Source of the DNA: BQWY01 sp046351095
GTDB taxonomy: Bacteria > Nitrospirota > Nitrospiria > Nitrospirales > Nitrospiraceae
Length of the DNA stretch: 64,000 bases
Direction: 5' to 3'
Assembly (NCBI GenBank): GCA_046351095.1
Contig: JAXLZC010000001.1
Coordinates: 3,095,634 to 3,159,633 of the forward strand
In this document: in pieces, positions 1 through 8,593 of the stretch
Layout: each line of letters starts with the position of its first letter
Numbering within the stretch: position 1 is the first letter of the stretch
Notes under the pieces: generated by a model
Told to the model about the DNA's origin: nothing
Seen by the model: the letters and a program-made list of their open reading frames with translations, nothing else
The model's database searches: none
Translations under genes and position numbers: made by a program

Positions 1-1
1 G

Positions 2-1792
2 CCCGGCGCAGCGGGTGAAGTTATTCGGTCGTTTGGGAATTTTGTCGTCGGCGGCAACTACGCCGTCGGCCTCGTCGTGTTCGTGATCTTGGTCGTCATC
101 AACTTCGTCGTCGTCACCAAAGGTTCGTCGCGTGTGGCGGAAGTCGCGGCGCGGTTCACATTGGACGCGATGCCCGGCAAACAGATGAGCATCGACGCGG
201 ACCTGAACGCGGGATTGATCAACGAAAACGAAGCGCGGCGCCGACGCAAGGAAATCGCCGAAGAAGCGGACTTCTACGGAGCCATGGACGGCGCCAGCAA
301 GTTCGTCCGCGGCGACGCCATCGCCGCCGTCATCATCATCTTGGTCAACATCGTGGGTGGTCTCACGATCGGCGTGCTGCAGCAGAAGATGAATATCGCC
401 GCCGCCGCCGCGAACTACACGCTGTTGACCATCGGCGAGGGCTTGGTCGCGCAGTTGCCTGCCCTGATCGTGTCTACCGCCGCCGGTATCGTCGTCACGC
501 GCGCCGCGCGCGAAGTGAACCTCGGACACGAAATCGCCCGTCAGGTCTTGATCTCGTCCAAGGCGCTGGCCGCCGCGGCAGGCATCCTGTTGGCGCTGGG
601 GTTCGTACCTGGCCTGCCGCACGTGGCGTTTCTCACGCTCGGTACGGTCGCGGGCTATGTCGCCTACGAAATGATGAAGAAGGAAAAGGCGGAGCTCGCT
701 GCGCAGATGGCGCCGCCGCCCGCTCCGCCGAAAGTGGAAGAAGTCGCCCCGAAGGTGACGCCGGTCGAATTGATGGAAGTGCAGGTCGGCTACGGATTGA
801 TCGGCATGGTCGAGGGCAAAGAGGGCGGCGCCCTGTTGGATCGCATCAAAGGCGTGCGGCGCCAGATCGCGGCCGAATTGGGGTTTTTGGCTCCGCCGAT
901 TCACCTACGGGACAATTTGCAACTGCGGCCGAACGAATACGCGATCATTTTGAAAGGCGTCGAGCTGGTCCGCGGCGACGTGATCCCCGGCCAGTTGTTG
1001 GCGATCGATCCCGGCACGGCGCAAAAGGGCGCGATCCGCGGCACACCGACCAAGGAGCCGGCGTTCGGGTTGCCCGCGCTGTGGATTCAGGAAGCGTTGC
1101 GCGATCAGGCGCAGGTGGCAGGGTATACCGTCGTCGATCCCGGCTCGGCCATCGCGACGCATTTGTCGGAAATCATCAAACGCCACGCGCACGAATTACT
1201 CGGTCGCCAGGAGGCGCAGGCGTTGCTCGACGAACTCGCCAAACAGCACCCGAAGCTCGTGGAAGAAGTTATTCCTGCGCAGTTGTCGTTGGGGGTGCTG
1301 GTGCGTGTGTTGGGCAACTTGCTGCAGGAAGGTGTGCCGATTCGCGACCTGCGTACGATCTTGGAAGTCGTCGCGGACTATGCGCCGTCGGTCAAGGATC
1401 CGGAGCAACTCACGGAAGCGGTGCGGCAGGCGTTGGCGCGCACGATCACGCATCAATGGGCGGGCCCGGATGGCTCGTTGCCCGTCATCAATCTCGATCC
1501 GCGACTCGACCGTGCGCTGGTGGAGCAGATGTCGAATGCGCAGGGCGGTTACTGGGCGCTCGACGTGTCGCTGTCGCAACGGTTGGTCGGGAACCTCAAA
1601 CAAGCGGCGGAGCGCGTCGCGGCGCGCGGGCAACAACCGGTCGTGCTCTGTTCGCCGGCGCTGCGTCGTCACCTGCGCCGGTTGACCGCGCGGGTGTTGC
1701 AGTCGGTGCCGGTGTTGGCGCTCAACGAAATCGACGGGATGACCAAGATCGTCGCCGCCGAAACGATTCGGTTCTCGGAGGAAGGCGTATAG
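2..1792 (+). CDS. flhA: FlhA, flagellar type III export apparatus protein (5' partial)
   Basis: FlhA is the inner-membrane export-gate protein of the flagellar type III secretion system; its cytoplasmic domain docks chaperone-substrate complexes. The reading frame is open from base 2, so the gene starts upstream of the window, and roughly the first 100 residues of a ~690-residue protein are missing. The visible part opens with the family signature around FVVGGNYAVGLVVF, then AARFTLDAMPGKQMSIDAD (the FHIPEP signature region), further membrane helices to about 200 codons in, a Pro-rich linker and the cytoplasmic domain. The domain ends with conserved segments near LPVINLDPRLDRAL and LCSPALRRHLRRL. 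It is followed 71 bases later by flhF, the usual order flhA-flhF-flhG-fliA. The identification is secure; only the 5' end is unseen. Confidence 0.97.
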   Translation, partial: PGAAGEVIRSFGNFVVGGNYAVGLVVFVILVVINFVVVTKGSSRVAEVAARFTLDAMPGKQMSIDADLNAGLINENEARRRRKEIAEEADFYGAMDGASKFVRGDAIAAVIIILVNIVGGLTIGVLQQKMNIAAAAANYTLLTIGEGLVAQLPALIVSTAAGIVVTRAAREVNLGHEIARQVLISSKALAAAAGILLALGFVPGLPHVAFLTLGTVAGYVAYEMMKKEKAELAAQMAPPPAPPKVEEVAPKVTPVELMEVQVGYGLIGMVEGKEGGALLDRIKGVRRQIAAELGFLAPPIHLRDNLQLRPNEYAIILKGVELVRGDVIPGQLLAIDPGTAQKGAIRGTPTKEPAFGLPALWIQEALRDQAQVAGYTVVDPGSAIATHLSEIIKRHAHELLGRQEAQALLDELAKQHPKLVEEVIPAQLSLGVLVRVLGNLLQEGVPIRDLRTILEVVADYAPSVKDPEQLTEAVRQALARTITHQWAGPDGSLPVINLDPRLDRALVEQMSNAQGGYWALDVSLSQRLVGNLKQAAERVAARGQQPVVLCSPALRRHLRRLTARVLQSVPVLALNEIDGMTKIVAAETIRFSEEGV

Positions 1793-1863
1793 GGGCACAT
1801 GTCGTCGCGCGCCGCAAACGGCGCTGTGTGTGACGCATTGCGGACTGTGAGCCACGAATCACC

Positions 1864-4326
1864 ATGCGGATGAAAACCTACCAGGCGGAGACGCTCGAAG
1901 AGGCCTTCAAGGCCATCAAGGCCGAACTGGGCCCCGACGCGATCATCCTGCAGACCGAACATCTTCGCGGCGAACGGACGCTGCGGAATCCGCAGGGCGG
2001 GATGATCGTGCAGGTGCAAGCCGCCATCGACCTGCCGCGTCCGGTCGAGGAGGACGCCGCGGCCGAAGCCTTGGCGATCCTTGCGCGTCAATCCAGACGT
2101 GTGGCCGCGGCCTCGTCGGTCGCCCAACGTGCGATTGCCGGGACCGAGTCGAAAAAGCGCAAGGCTACGACGACTAAATCCGCTTCTTCGCCATTTGCTG
2201 CGCCTGCGCAACCGACGCGGCATTGGACGGCCGACGACGATCTCACGAAGCCAGTCGACAGCCCATTTGCCAAGGCCTTGGCGGAAACCTTGGAAGAAAC
2301 CATCGGCGACGTCGATTTCATCCGTACCGACGATATGCAGGATGGTGCTGAGCCGGAACAACAGGCGCCCATGCCGCGTGTGTCGAAGAACGGCGGAAAG
2401 GCAACGAACGGTGCCGCGAACGAAACGCCGACGCAACCGCAGCGCACACGAGTGACTCAAGAACAGACCGTGGTGGAACAGGATCTGGCGACGGAGATTC
2501 GCACGGATACGGCTGCATCGAAAGCCGTTCCGATGCCATCGCTTCAGGCGCCTGCGATAACAGCCGCCCCATCGCCCGCACCGACGCCCACGAAAAAATC
2601 TTCACGCGAAGAGATGCGCGCCAAATGGCTCGCGATGCTTTCGACGATCGAGACCGCGGCGCCGTCGGCCACGGAGCCACGGAAGACTGAGCTTCCGACA
2701 GCTACTCAGTCGGAACGCAGTACACCACGTGTCGAGTCGCAGCCTGTAGCACCACCACAACGTCAGGCTGGCCCGGCGCCTCAGGCGATGCCCACGCCTA
2801 AGGTCGTGACGCCGACGTCGATACTGCCGAAGGCGCTTGTGCAGGAAGCCGCGGCGCATGCCGCGCGTCTCTTTGGACAGGCGCCGTCGTCTGCACAACA
2901 ACAATCACTATCTGCACCGTCGCACTCGTCGATGCCGACGCAGCCGCCTTCGGCGCGACGTGACGTGGCAACCAAACCTGCGCAGTCGGATGCTGCTGTC
3001 GCATCGCCGCGTCCTGCTGTAGCGCAGCCTGTCGTCTTGTCGGCTCCTGTCATCGCGGCACCTGTACCTGCATCGAAGCCGGCGCTGGTGATCACCGATG
3101 CGGTCACGCGTCCAGCTGAGCCAGTTGCTCGAGCCGTCGAGCCGACACACTCACACCCAATCGCAAGCGCATCCACGCACACCAACGCGCCTGCTCCTGC
3201 ATCGCCTGCTGCCGCTCCGAGCAACGAACCGATCGTCAGCATTCAACCGCTGCGTCATGACACGGCGGCCGCCGCGCGGATTCGCGCGAAGTTGGTCGAG
3301 CGTGGGTGCGAAGCGGGGACAGCCGTTCGACTCGTAGCGGAAGCCGTCTCGCTTGCCGCCGAAACCGGCACGATGTCCGAGATCGGCATTCGTGAAGCCT
3401 TGTCGCGTGTCGTCGCCGGAAAGCTTCGGAGTCGCGTTGCCGCGCCGCTTGTCGAGCGGGGTGGGGTCATCATGGCGATCGGGACAACCGGGATCGGGAA
3501 AAGTACGGTCTTGGCAAAGCTCCTGAACCGCGCGTTGGCGCGCGGCAAACGGAAATTCGTCGTCCTCCAACTGTCGCTCCCTCCGCAACGGTACACGGGC
3601 ATCACCGTTCTCGAAGTGGCTGCGCAAGTCTGCGGCGCGACGGTCGAACGTGTGCGCACACCGCAGGAGTTTGCGGAGTCGCTGTGTCGTCATGCGGAGG
3701 CGGACCTGATTCTCGTCGACACCCCGGCGATCAGTCCGTTGGATCGGGGCGCGCTCGAACGGCTCCGCTCGTTCTGCGTCGTCGATCCGCGTGTCGCGGT
3801 GCATCTGGTCGTGTCTGCGCAGACGACCTGCCAGGATTTTGACGAGCTCATAGCGCAGGTGGCGGATTTGCCGATCTCGCATCTGATTTGGACGAAGGCC
3901 GACGAAACGCGCAAAGCGGGGAGGCTCTTCGAGATGGCCATGCGCAGCGCGGTGCCGCCGTCGTATCTCAGCGATCGCGCCGATAGCCGCTGCGGCCTGG
4001 CGCCGCTGTCTCCCGCACTTGTGGTGGGCCTCCTGTGCGATTGGGACAGTCCGTCGTTGACGGAGCCGACGGCCGAGGCGGCAGCTTTTGCAGCCTCCGC
4101 GTTGATCCGTGCGATGGCGCGTACGGGAGAGGGAGTGCAGGACGTGCGCCGAGAGGCGCCTCCAATCAATGAATTCGAACATTCACTGCAGAACGAATCC
4201 ACAGGCGTAAGCCAAGCACGAGATTTGCGTAGCTCATCGGCGAAGCGGACAGAGACGGGTCTGTCCGATGTGTCGGCCGCGTGTGTGTCGCGTCAGTCGG
4301 CTTCGTCGGTCGAAGGAGGAGTGTGA
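1864..4326 (+). CDS. flhF: FlhF, SRP-family flagellar GTPase with long linker and degenerate G motifs
   Basis: FlhF sets flagellum position and number, working with FlhG at the pole. The first ~40 residues (MRMKTYQAETLEEAFKAIKA onward) are the conserved FlhF N-terminus. A low-complexity Pro/Ala/Ser/Thr linker follows from about residue 75 to 475, making the protein 820 residues against a usual 360-480. The NG domain follows, with a P-loop GTTGIGKST at residues 540-548 and a TKAD guanine-specificity motif at 677-680. Two hallmarks are altered: the family DTYR (G2) reads LSLPPQRY, and DTAGR (G3) reads DTPAIS from residue 619. A ~60-residue tail follows. Nucleotide binding looks possible, but GTP hydrolysis is doubtful. 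The start is the first of two close ATGs. Its stop overlaps the flhG start, indicating translational coupling. Confidence 0.93.
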   Translation: MRMKTYQAETLEEAFKAIKAELGPDAIILQTEHLRGERTLRNPQGGMIVQVQAAIDLPRPVEEDAAAEALAILARQSRRVAAASSVAQRAIAGTESKKRKATTTKSASSPFAAPAQPTRHWTADDDLTKPVDSPFAKALAETLEETIGDVDFIRTDDMQDGAEPEQQAPMPRVSKNGGKATNGAANETPTQPQRTRVTQEQTVVEQDLATEIRTDTAASKAVPMPSLQAPAITAAPSPAPTPTKKSSREEMRAKWLAMLSTIETAAPSATEPRKTELPTATQSERSTPRVESQPVAPPQRQAGPAPQAMPTPKVVTPTSILPKALVQEAAAHAARLFGQAPSSAQQQSLSAPSHSSMPTQPPSARRDVATKPAQSDAAVASPRPAVAQPVVLSAPVIAAPVPASKPALVITDAVTRPAEPVARAVEPTHSHPIASASTHTNAPAPASPAAAPSNEPIVSIQPLRHDTAAAARIRAKLVERGCEAGTAVRLVAEAVSLAAETGTMSEIGIREALSRVVAGKLRSRVAAPLVERGGVIMAIGTTGIGKSTVLAKLLNRALARGKRKFVVLQLSLPPQRYTGITVLEVAAQVCGATVERVRTPQEFAESLCRHAEADLILVDTPAISPLDRGALERLRSFCVVDPRVAVHLVVSAQTTCQDFDELIAQVADLPISHLIWTKADETRKAGRLFEMAMRSAVPPSYLSDRADSRCGLAPLSPALVVGLLCDWDSPSLTEPTAEAAAFAASALIRAMARTGEGVQDVRREAPPINEFEHSLQNESTGVSQARDLRSSSAKRTETGLSDVSAACVSRQSASSVEGGV

Positions 4327-5186
4327 TGCAAGAGACGGTAACGATGTCGTCCATGGAGACCGAGTCGCGGGCTGGCGCGCCTGTGCGCGTGATCGCCGTG
4401 ACGAGCGGAAAGGGCGGCGTAGGCAAAACGAATATGGTGCTGAACCTCGCGATGGCATTGGCCGCGGAGGGCCAGCGGGTGTTGGTGCTCGATGCGGATC
4501 TGGGGCTCGGAAATCTCGATGTGTTGCTCGGCTTGGTGCCGACGCACACGATGACCGACGTGCTGCAGGGACGGAAGCGGTTGAGCGAGGTGATCCTCCA
4601 GGGACCGAACGGGATCCAGATTTTACCCGCCGGGTCCGGTGACGTTGGGATGACGGCCCTGTCAGCCGAGCAACTCGCCTTGATCCAAAGCGAGCTCGAA
4701 TGGGTCTGCCAAGCCATCGATGTGGTGCTGATCGACACGGGCGCCGGGATTTCCACCAACGTGCTGTATTTCGCGAGCGGCGCACAGGAAATTCTGGTGG
4801 TGATGACGCCGGAGCCGACGTCCATGGCCGATGCCTATGCGCTGATCAAGGTCCTGGCGCAGCGTCATCGCGAAACGCGATTCCGGTTGGTCGTGAACAT
4901 GGCCAAACACAGTCTGGAAGCGCGCGACGCCTATCGCCGGTTGGCGTTGGTGGCGGAGCGGTTCCTCGATGTGTCGGTGTCCATCGATTACGTCGGGATG
5001 GTGCCGATGGATACGTATGTGCAGATGGCCGTCGCGAAGCAGGATGCGGTAGTGCGTTCGTTCCCGCATGCGCCGGCGACCGAGGCGTTTCAACGGTTGG
5101 CGAAGGACGTGTTGCGTTGGGCGCCGGCTTTGCGGCCGAAGGGCGGACTGGAGTTTCTCTGGCGGAGATTTTTCGATCGGGCATAA
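4326..5186 (+). CDS. flhG: FlhG (FleN/YlxH), MinD-like ATPase controlling flagellar number
   Basis: FlhG is a ParA/MinD-type ATPase that antagonises FlhF and restrains flagellar number. The deviant Walker A is SGKGGVGKTN near the N-terminus, followed by VLDADLGLGNLDVLLGL (switch I region) and VLIDTGAGIS (Walker B/switch II). The frame is open further upstream, but the ATG at 4326 is preferred: it overlaps the flhF TGA (TGATG) and has a strong ribosome site AAGGAGGA at 4313-4320, five bases before it. That gives 286 residues, normal for the family. A membrane-targeting amphipathic C-terminus is plausible (RFFDRA end) but not proven. The stop lies 18 bases before fliA. Confidence 0.95.
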   Translation: MQETVTMSSMETESRAGAPVRVIAVTSGKGGVGKTNMVLNLAMALAAEGQRVLVLDADLGLGNLDVLLGLVPTHTMTDVLQGRKRLSEVILQGPNGIQILPAGSGDVGMTALSAEQLALIQSELEWVCQAIDVVLIDTGAGISTNVLYFASGAQEILVVMTPEPTSMADAYALIKVLAQRHRETRFRLVVNMAKHSLEARDAYRRLALVAERFLDVSVSIDYVGMVPMDTYVQMAVAKQDAVVRSFPHAPATEAFQRLAKDVLRWAPALRPKGGLEFLWRRFFDRA

Positions 5187-5204
5187 AGGACGCACGAGTA
5201 CCGC

Positions 5205-5972
5205 ATGAAATCACCAAGTGGCAGCAGTGTAGCGCAAGGACAGACGACGCTGGGTGTCGGGAGTGCCGACACGGAGCGCGAGCGGCTCATCCGCGAGTTC
5301 GCTCCGCTCGTGCGCACGATGGCGCATCGGCTGGCGTTTCGGTTGCCGGCGTATCTCGACGTCGAGGACTTGGTGTCGGTGGGTGTCATCGGTCTGATGG
5401 ATGCGATGACGAAGTACGACTCGCGGCGCGAGGCGAACTTCAAAACCTACGCGGAGTTCCGCATACGTGGCGCCATGTTGGACGAAATCCGATCGCTCGA
5501 TTGGGTGCCGCGTTCCGTCCATGAGCGCATCGGGCTCTTGCAGCGCACCGAAGGATCGCTGATGCGGCGGCTCGGACGTCCGCCGACGGACGAGGAGTTG
5601 GCGCACGGGCTCGGTTTGTCGGTACAGGAGCTGGGCGATTTCATCGCGAATGCGCAGGGCGCCATCGTGATGAGTTTGGACGATCTGGGTGTGCAGGATT
5701 CGGACGGCGAAAAAATCATTCGTATGTTGGTCGATACGCAACACCCGGATCCCTTGTCGTTGGTCGTGACGCAGCGGTTGCGTAGCGCGTTGGAAGAGGC
5801 CATCGAAGGGTTGCCCGAAAAGGAACGGATGGTGTTGACGCTCTACTATGTCGAAGAGCTCACCATGAAAGAAATCGGCTCGGTGCTGAATATTACCGAG
5901 TCTCGCGTCTGCCAAATTCATGCGAAGACGATCGTGCGGCTGAAGGCGTTGCTGCAGATGCTGGAAGGGTAG
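5205..5972 (+). CDS. fliA: FliA, RNA polymerase sigma-28 factor
   Basis: FliA directs RNA polymerase to late flagellar genes and is inhibited by FlgM, encoded at 11458. The protein (255 residues) shows sigma region 2 (LRTMAHRLAFRLP-like segment, then YLDVEDLVSVGVIGLMDAM and FKTYAEFRIRGAMLDEIRSL), region 3 with the WVPRSV motif typical of FliA/WhiG, and region 4 with LPEKERMVLTLYYVEELTMK and ITESRVCQIHAKTI (helix-turn-helix). It ends the flhA-flhF-flhG-fliA run. Four candidate target promoters are visible in this window (before flgM, csrA, flagellin and the HTH-motAB unit). Confidence 0.96.
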   Translation: MKSPSGSSVAQGQTTLGVGSADTERERLIREFAPLVRTMAHRLAFRLPAYLDVEDLVSVGVIGLMDAMTKYDSRREANFKTYAEFRIRGAMLDEIRSLDWVPRSVHERIGLLQRTEGSLMRRLGRPPTDEELAHGLGLSVQELGDFIANAQGAIVMSLDDLGVQDSDGEKIIRMLVDTQHPDPLSLVVTQRLRSALEEAIEGLPEKERMVLTLYYVEELTMKEIGSVLNITESRVCQIHAKTIVRLKALLQMLEG

Positions 5973-5994
5973 TTGAACTGGGTTCGGGGACGCA

Positions 5995-6017
5995 CTAGGC
6001 AAAAATATCCAGCCTAG
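5995..6017 (+). terminator. Possible hairpin after fliA
   Basis: A perfect 6 bp inverted repeat, CTAGGC (5995-6000) and GCCTAG (6012-6017), encloses an 11-base A-rich loop just after the fliA stop. There is no T-run, so it could be a weak terminator or a dimeric operator site. It lies about 95 bases upstream of the sigma-54 promoter of flgF. Confidence 0.3.
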
Positions 6018-6029
6018 GAACAATCGACC

Positions 6030-6048
6030 TCTCGCAGGGTTGGCGAGA
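6030..6048 (+). other. Second short inverted repeat upstream of the flgF promoter
   Basis: TCTCGC (6030-6035) and GCGAGA (6043-6048) form a 6 bp stem with a 7-base loop. It sits about 65 bases upstream of the -24 element at 6114. This is near the range where sigma-54 activators bind, so an enhancer site is possible; a terminator hairpin is the alternative. Neither is demonstrated. Confidence 0.25.
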
Positions 6049-6112
6049 CGGCGCAGGGTGATGCAAGGGCACGATAGGACGCCTCTTTAGAGCGTGTGTG
6101 CGAGTAGGGAGA

Positions 6113-6127
6113 TGGCATAGCGGTTGC
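6113..6127 (+). promoter_or_regulatory. Candidate sigma-54 promoter for flgF-flgG-flgA-flgH-flgI-flgJ
   Basis: TGGCATAGCGGTTGC matches the sigma-54 -24/-12 consensus TGGCAC-N5-TTGC, with exactly ten bases between the invariant GG (6114-6115) and GC (6126-6127). The predicted start of transcription is about 6139. That is just before the flgF ribosome site (AAGGAAG, 6145-6151) and ATG at 6159. Rod and ring genes are sigma-54 dependent in many polar-flagellated bacteria. Confidence 0.65.
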
Positions 6128-6158
6128 TTCGTTCGCTGGTAGAGAAGGAAGACCTACG

Positions 6159-6929
6159 ATGAATCGCGGTATCTATCCCATCCTGTCCGGGGCGTTGGCG
6201 CAAGAACGGCAGATCCAAGCCTTTGCGCACAATATCGCCAACGTGAACACGACGGGATTCAAACAAGAAGACTCGATGTTCCGGACGCAGATCGTGCAGC
6301 ATATGAAGGTGTTGCCGATGTTGGGCACCGACACCTTGGCCGGGCGGATGTGGTCGCCGGATACGCAAGTGGCGGAGCGTGTGTTCGTCTCGCCGAACGG
6401 CTCGAAGACGATGTTCGAGTCCGGCCGGTTGCGGCCCACGGGTAATCCCTTCGACTTTGCCGTGCAAGGCACAGGGTTTTTCGAAGTGAAGACGCCGCAA
6501 GGCCTGCGGTACACGCGCGACGGCGTGTTCCACGTCGACCCCAAGCGGAATCTGGTCACCGAAGAGGGGCATACGGTCATGGGCGTGAAGGGTCCGATCA
6601 AGGTGCCGGTGGGCGATCTGCAGGTCGACGCGAACGGGACGTTGTCCGTGAACAATCAGGCGGTCGGGCAGCTCAAGATCGTCGAGTTTCCCGAAAACAA
6701 GATGCCGATGCGGATGCCCGACGGGATGTACGACGGCACGGGCGGCAAGGTGGCGAAGGCGCCGCGAGTGTTGTCCGGTGCGGTGGAAGACTCGAACGTA
6801 AATCCCTTGGGCGAGATGGTGAAGTTGATCCAGGGCATGCGCACCTACGAGTCGGCGCAAAAGATCATTCAGGCCTTCGACAAGATGGCGGAGCAGGCCG
6901 TGAACGAGTTGGGCAAGGTTCAGGCGTAA
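6159..6929 (+). CDS. flgF: FlgF, flagellar proximal-rod protein
   Basis: This 256-residue protein has the flagellar rod/hook N-terminal motif (AHNIANVNTTGFKQED), the central FlgE/F/G domain (GNPFDFAVQGTGFFEVKTP, YTRDGVFHVD) and the C-terminal coiled-coil helix ending in VKLIQGMRTYESAQKIIQAFD. Being shorter and preceding the longer flgG-type gene fits FlgF, although FlgF and FlgG are paralogues and are often named by order. Rod proteins are exported by the FlhA system without cleavage and assemble in the periplasm. It is the first gene of a six-gene rod-ring unit behind a candidate sigma-54 promoter. Confidence 0.9.
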   Translation: MNRGIYPILSGALAQERQIQAFAHNIANVNTTGFKQEDSMFRTQIVQHMKVLPMLGTDTLAGRMWSPDTQVAERVFVSPNGSKTMFESGRLRPTGNPFDFAVQGTGFFEVKTPQGLRYTRDGVFHVDPKRNLVTEEGHTVMGVKGPIKVPVGDLQVDANGTLSVNNQAVGQLKIVEFPENKMPMRMPDGMYDGTGGKVAKAPRVLSGAVEDSNVNPLGEMVKLIQGMRTYESAQKIIQAFDKMAEQAVNELGKVQA

Positions 6930-6969
6930 TGCGCGAGTATTTCACGCGCACAGCACACACGAGGCACAC

Positions 6970-7761
6970 ATGATCAGAGCGATGTGGACGGCGGCAACGG
7001 GTATGACGGCGCAGCAGTTGAACGTGGATACGATCGCGCACAACTTGGCGAACGTAAACACCAACGCGTTCAAGCGCAGCCGCGCAGAGTTTGCGGACCT
7101 GCTGTATCAAATTCAGCGGCTGCCGGGTACAAGCGCCTCGAGCGTCGGCGTGTTCCCGACCGGCGTGCAGGTCGGCGCGGGTGTGCGACCGACGACCGTC
7201 GCGAAGGAATGGGCGCAGGGCAACATGCGGCAGACGGGGAACGAGTCGGACATCGCGATCGACGGTCCGGGATTTTTTCAAGTGTCACGTCCGGACGGCA
7301 CGATCATGTATACGCGTAACGGCGCGTTCAAACGCGACAACGTCGGCAACCTGGTTACCGGAGACGGCGACTTGTTGAACCCGGTCATCACGATTCCGTC
7401 CGGTGCGTTGAAAGTAGACATCGGCCAGGACGGCACCGTGTCGGTTATGTTGCCGGGTGTCACGCAGGCCTCGCAGGTCGGCCAGATTCAGTTGGTCCGG
7501 TTCGACAACCCGGCGGGGTTGGTCGCGATGGGAAATAACTTGATGTTGGATAGCTTCGCGTCGGGCCCCGCGATCCAAGGTGTCCCGGGTTTTTCGACCG
7601 GCTTCGGGTTGATCCAGCAAGGGTTTTTGGAAAGCTCCAACGTCAACTTGGCGGAGGAGATGGTCAACATGATCATCGCGCAGCGGAGCTACGAAATTAA
7701 CTCGAAGACGATCCAAGCCTCCGACGAAATGATGTCGATCGCGAACAACTTGAGGCGGTAA
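6970..7761 (+). CDS. flgG: FlgG, flagellar distal-rod protein
   Basis: This 263-residue protein carries the rod signature (QLNVDTIAHNLANVNTNAFK), the core domain (ETGNESDIAIDGPGFFQV-like, MYTRNGAFKRDNVGNLVT) and the C-terminal segment SSNVNLAEEMVNMIIAQRSYEINSKTI, which is diagnostic of FlgG. It forms the distal rod that passes through the P and L rings encoded just downstream (flgI, flgH). It lies 40 bases after flgF and 5 bases before flgA, so co-transcription is likely. Confidence 0.95.
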   Translation: MIRAMWTAATGMTAQQLNVDTIAHNLANVNTNAFKRSRAEFADLLYQIQRLPGTSASSVGVFPTGVQVGAGVRPTTVAKEWAQGNMRQTGNESDIAIDGPGFFQVSRPDGTIMYTRNGAFKRDNVGNLVTGDGDLLNPVITIPSGALKVDIGQDGTVSVMLPGVTQASQVGQIQLVRFDNPAGLVAMGNNLMLDSFASGPAIQGVPGFSTGFGLIQQGFLESSNVNLAEEMVNMIIAQRSYEINSKTIQASDEMMSIANNLRR

Positions 7762-7766
7762 GCGAC

Positions 7767-8591
7767 ATGGCTTCCACGAACGGGCGATTCACAACATGGG
7801 CGTTGGTCGCCGTCGTCGCGGCCCTCGTGGGCGTGCTCGGAGCGACGGGTTTCGACGGTGCGCCGATGGCGTCGGCTCACACGCCGAAAGTGACGCATGC
7901 GCGGGATCAGGTAAAAGCGGTCGAACCGGTACGCACCGCGCGCCGTGGTGTGCAGCGTGTCACGACGGATCATTTGCGCCGCGCGATCAACGTGTATCTC
8001 CAAGGGCGCCTGGACGGACGGATCAGCGAAATCGACGTGGAGATCTTGGAGCCGACCGAACCGTTGACGGTGTCGAGCGGGCGGCTGCAATTCACGGTCG
8101 CGTCGGGCACGGGGCTGGATCAGTCGGGGCGTCGTCGGTTTGAAGTGGTGCCGACGGTCGACGGCCATGCGGCCGATCCGATCGATGTCATCGCCGACGT
8201 GTCCTTGTACGCCGATGTGGTCGTGCCGGCGCGTGTGTTGAAGCCGGAGGATGTGATCGATGTCGAAGACCTCTCGACGGCGCGTGTGAAAATTCCGTCC
8301 CTGCCGCATCAGTTGATCACGCAGGTGTCCGACGCAGTCGGCAAAAGCCCCGGCCGCATGCTGCCGTCGCAGCAGCCGATTCGGTTGGCCTCATTGGTGA
8401 AACCGTTGACGGTGCACAAGGGCGACCGTGTGACGATCGAAGCGCGGCGCGGCAACCTGGCTATTCAAGCGGTGGGAACGACAAAAACCTCCGGCCAACT
8501 GGGCAGCTTCGTGACTGTGACCAACAGCGACAGCGGTAAGGATATTCGCGCGAAAGTCGTCGGGCCCGGCACCGTGCGTGTGGATTTCTAA
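7767..8591 (+). CDS. flgA: FlgA, P-ring assembly chaperone
   Basis: FlgA is a periplasmic chaperone for P-ring (FlgI) assembly. The N-terminus has a positively charged start and a hydrophobic stretch (WALVAVVAALVGVLGATGF) that would act as a signal sequence. The C-terminal half is a SAF/FlgA domain, from VVVPARVLKPEDVIDVEDL through VGKSPGRMLPSQQPI to GQLGSFVTVTNSDSGKDIRA. The length of 274 residues is within the family range. It follows flgG by 5 bases and precedes flgH by 2, as expected for a ring-assembly operon. Confidence 0.92.
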   Translation: MASTNGRFTTWALVAVVAALVGVLGATGFDGAPMASAHTPKVTHARDQVKAVEPVRTARRGVQRVTTDHLRRAINVYLQGRLDGRISEIDVEILEPTEPLTVSSGRLQFTVASGTGLDQSGRRRFEVVPTVDGHAADPIDVIADVSLYADVVVPARVLKPEDVIDVEDLSTARVKIPSLPHQLITQVSDAVGKSPGRMLPSQQPIRLASLVKPLTVHKGDRVTIEARRGNLAIQAVGTTKTSGQLGSFVTVTNSDSGKDIRAKVVGPGTVRVDF

Positions 8592-8593
8592 CG

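Noticed and set aside
2781..3242. 153-residue minus-strand frame rich in Ala/Gly/Cys
   Set aside because: It is the antisense of the low-complexity FlhF linker; the repetitive composition explains the open frame.
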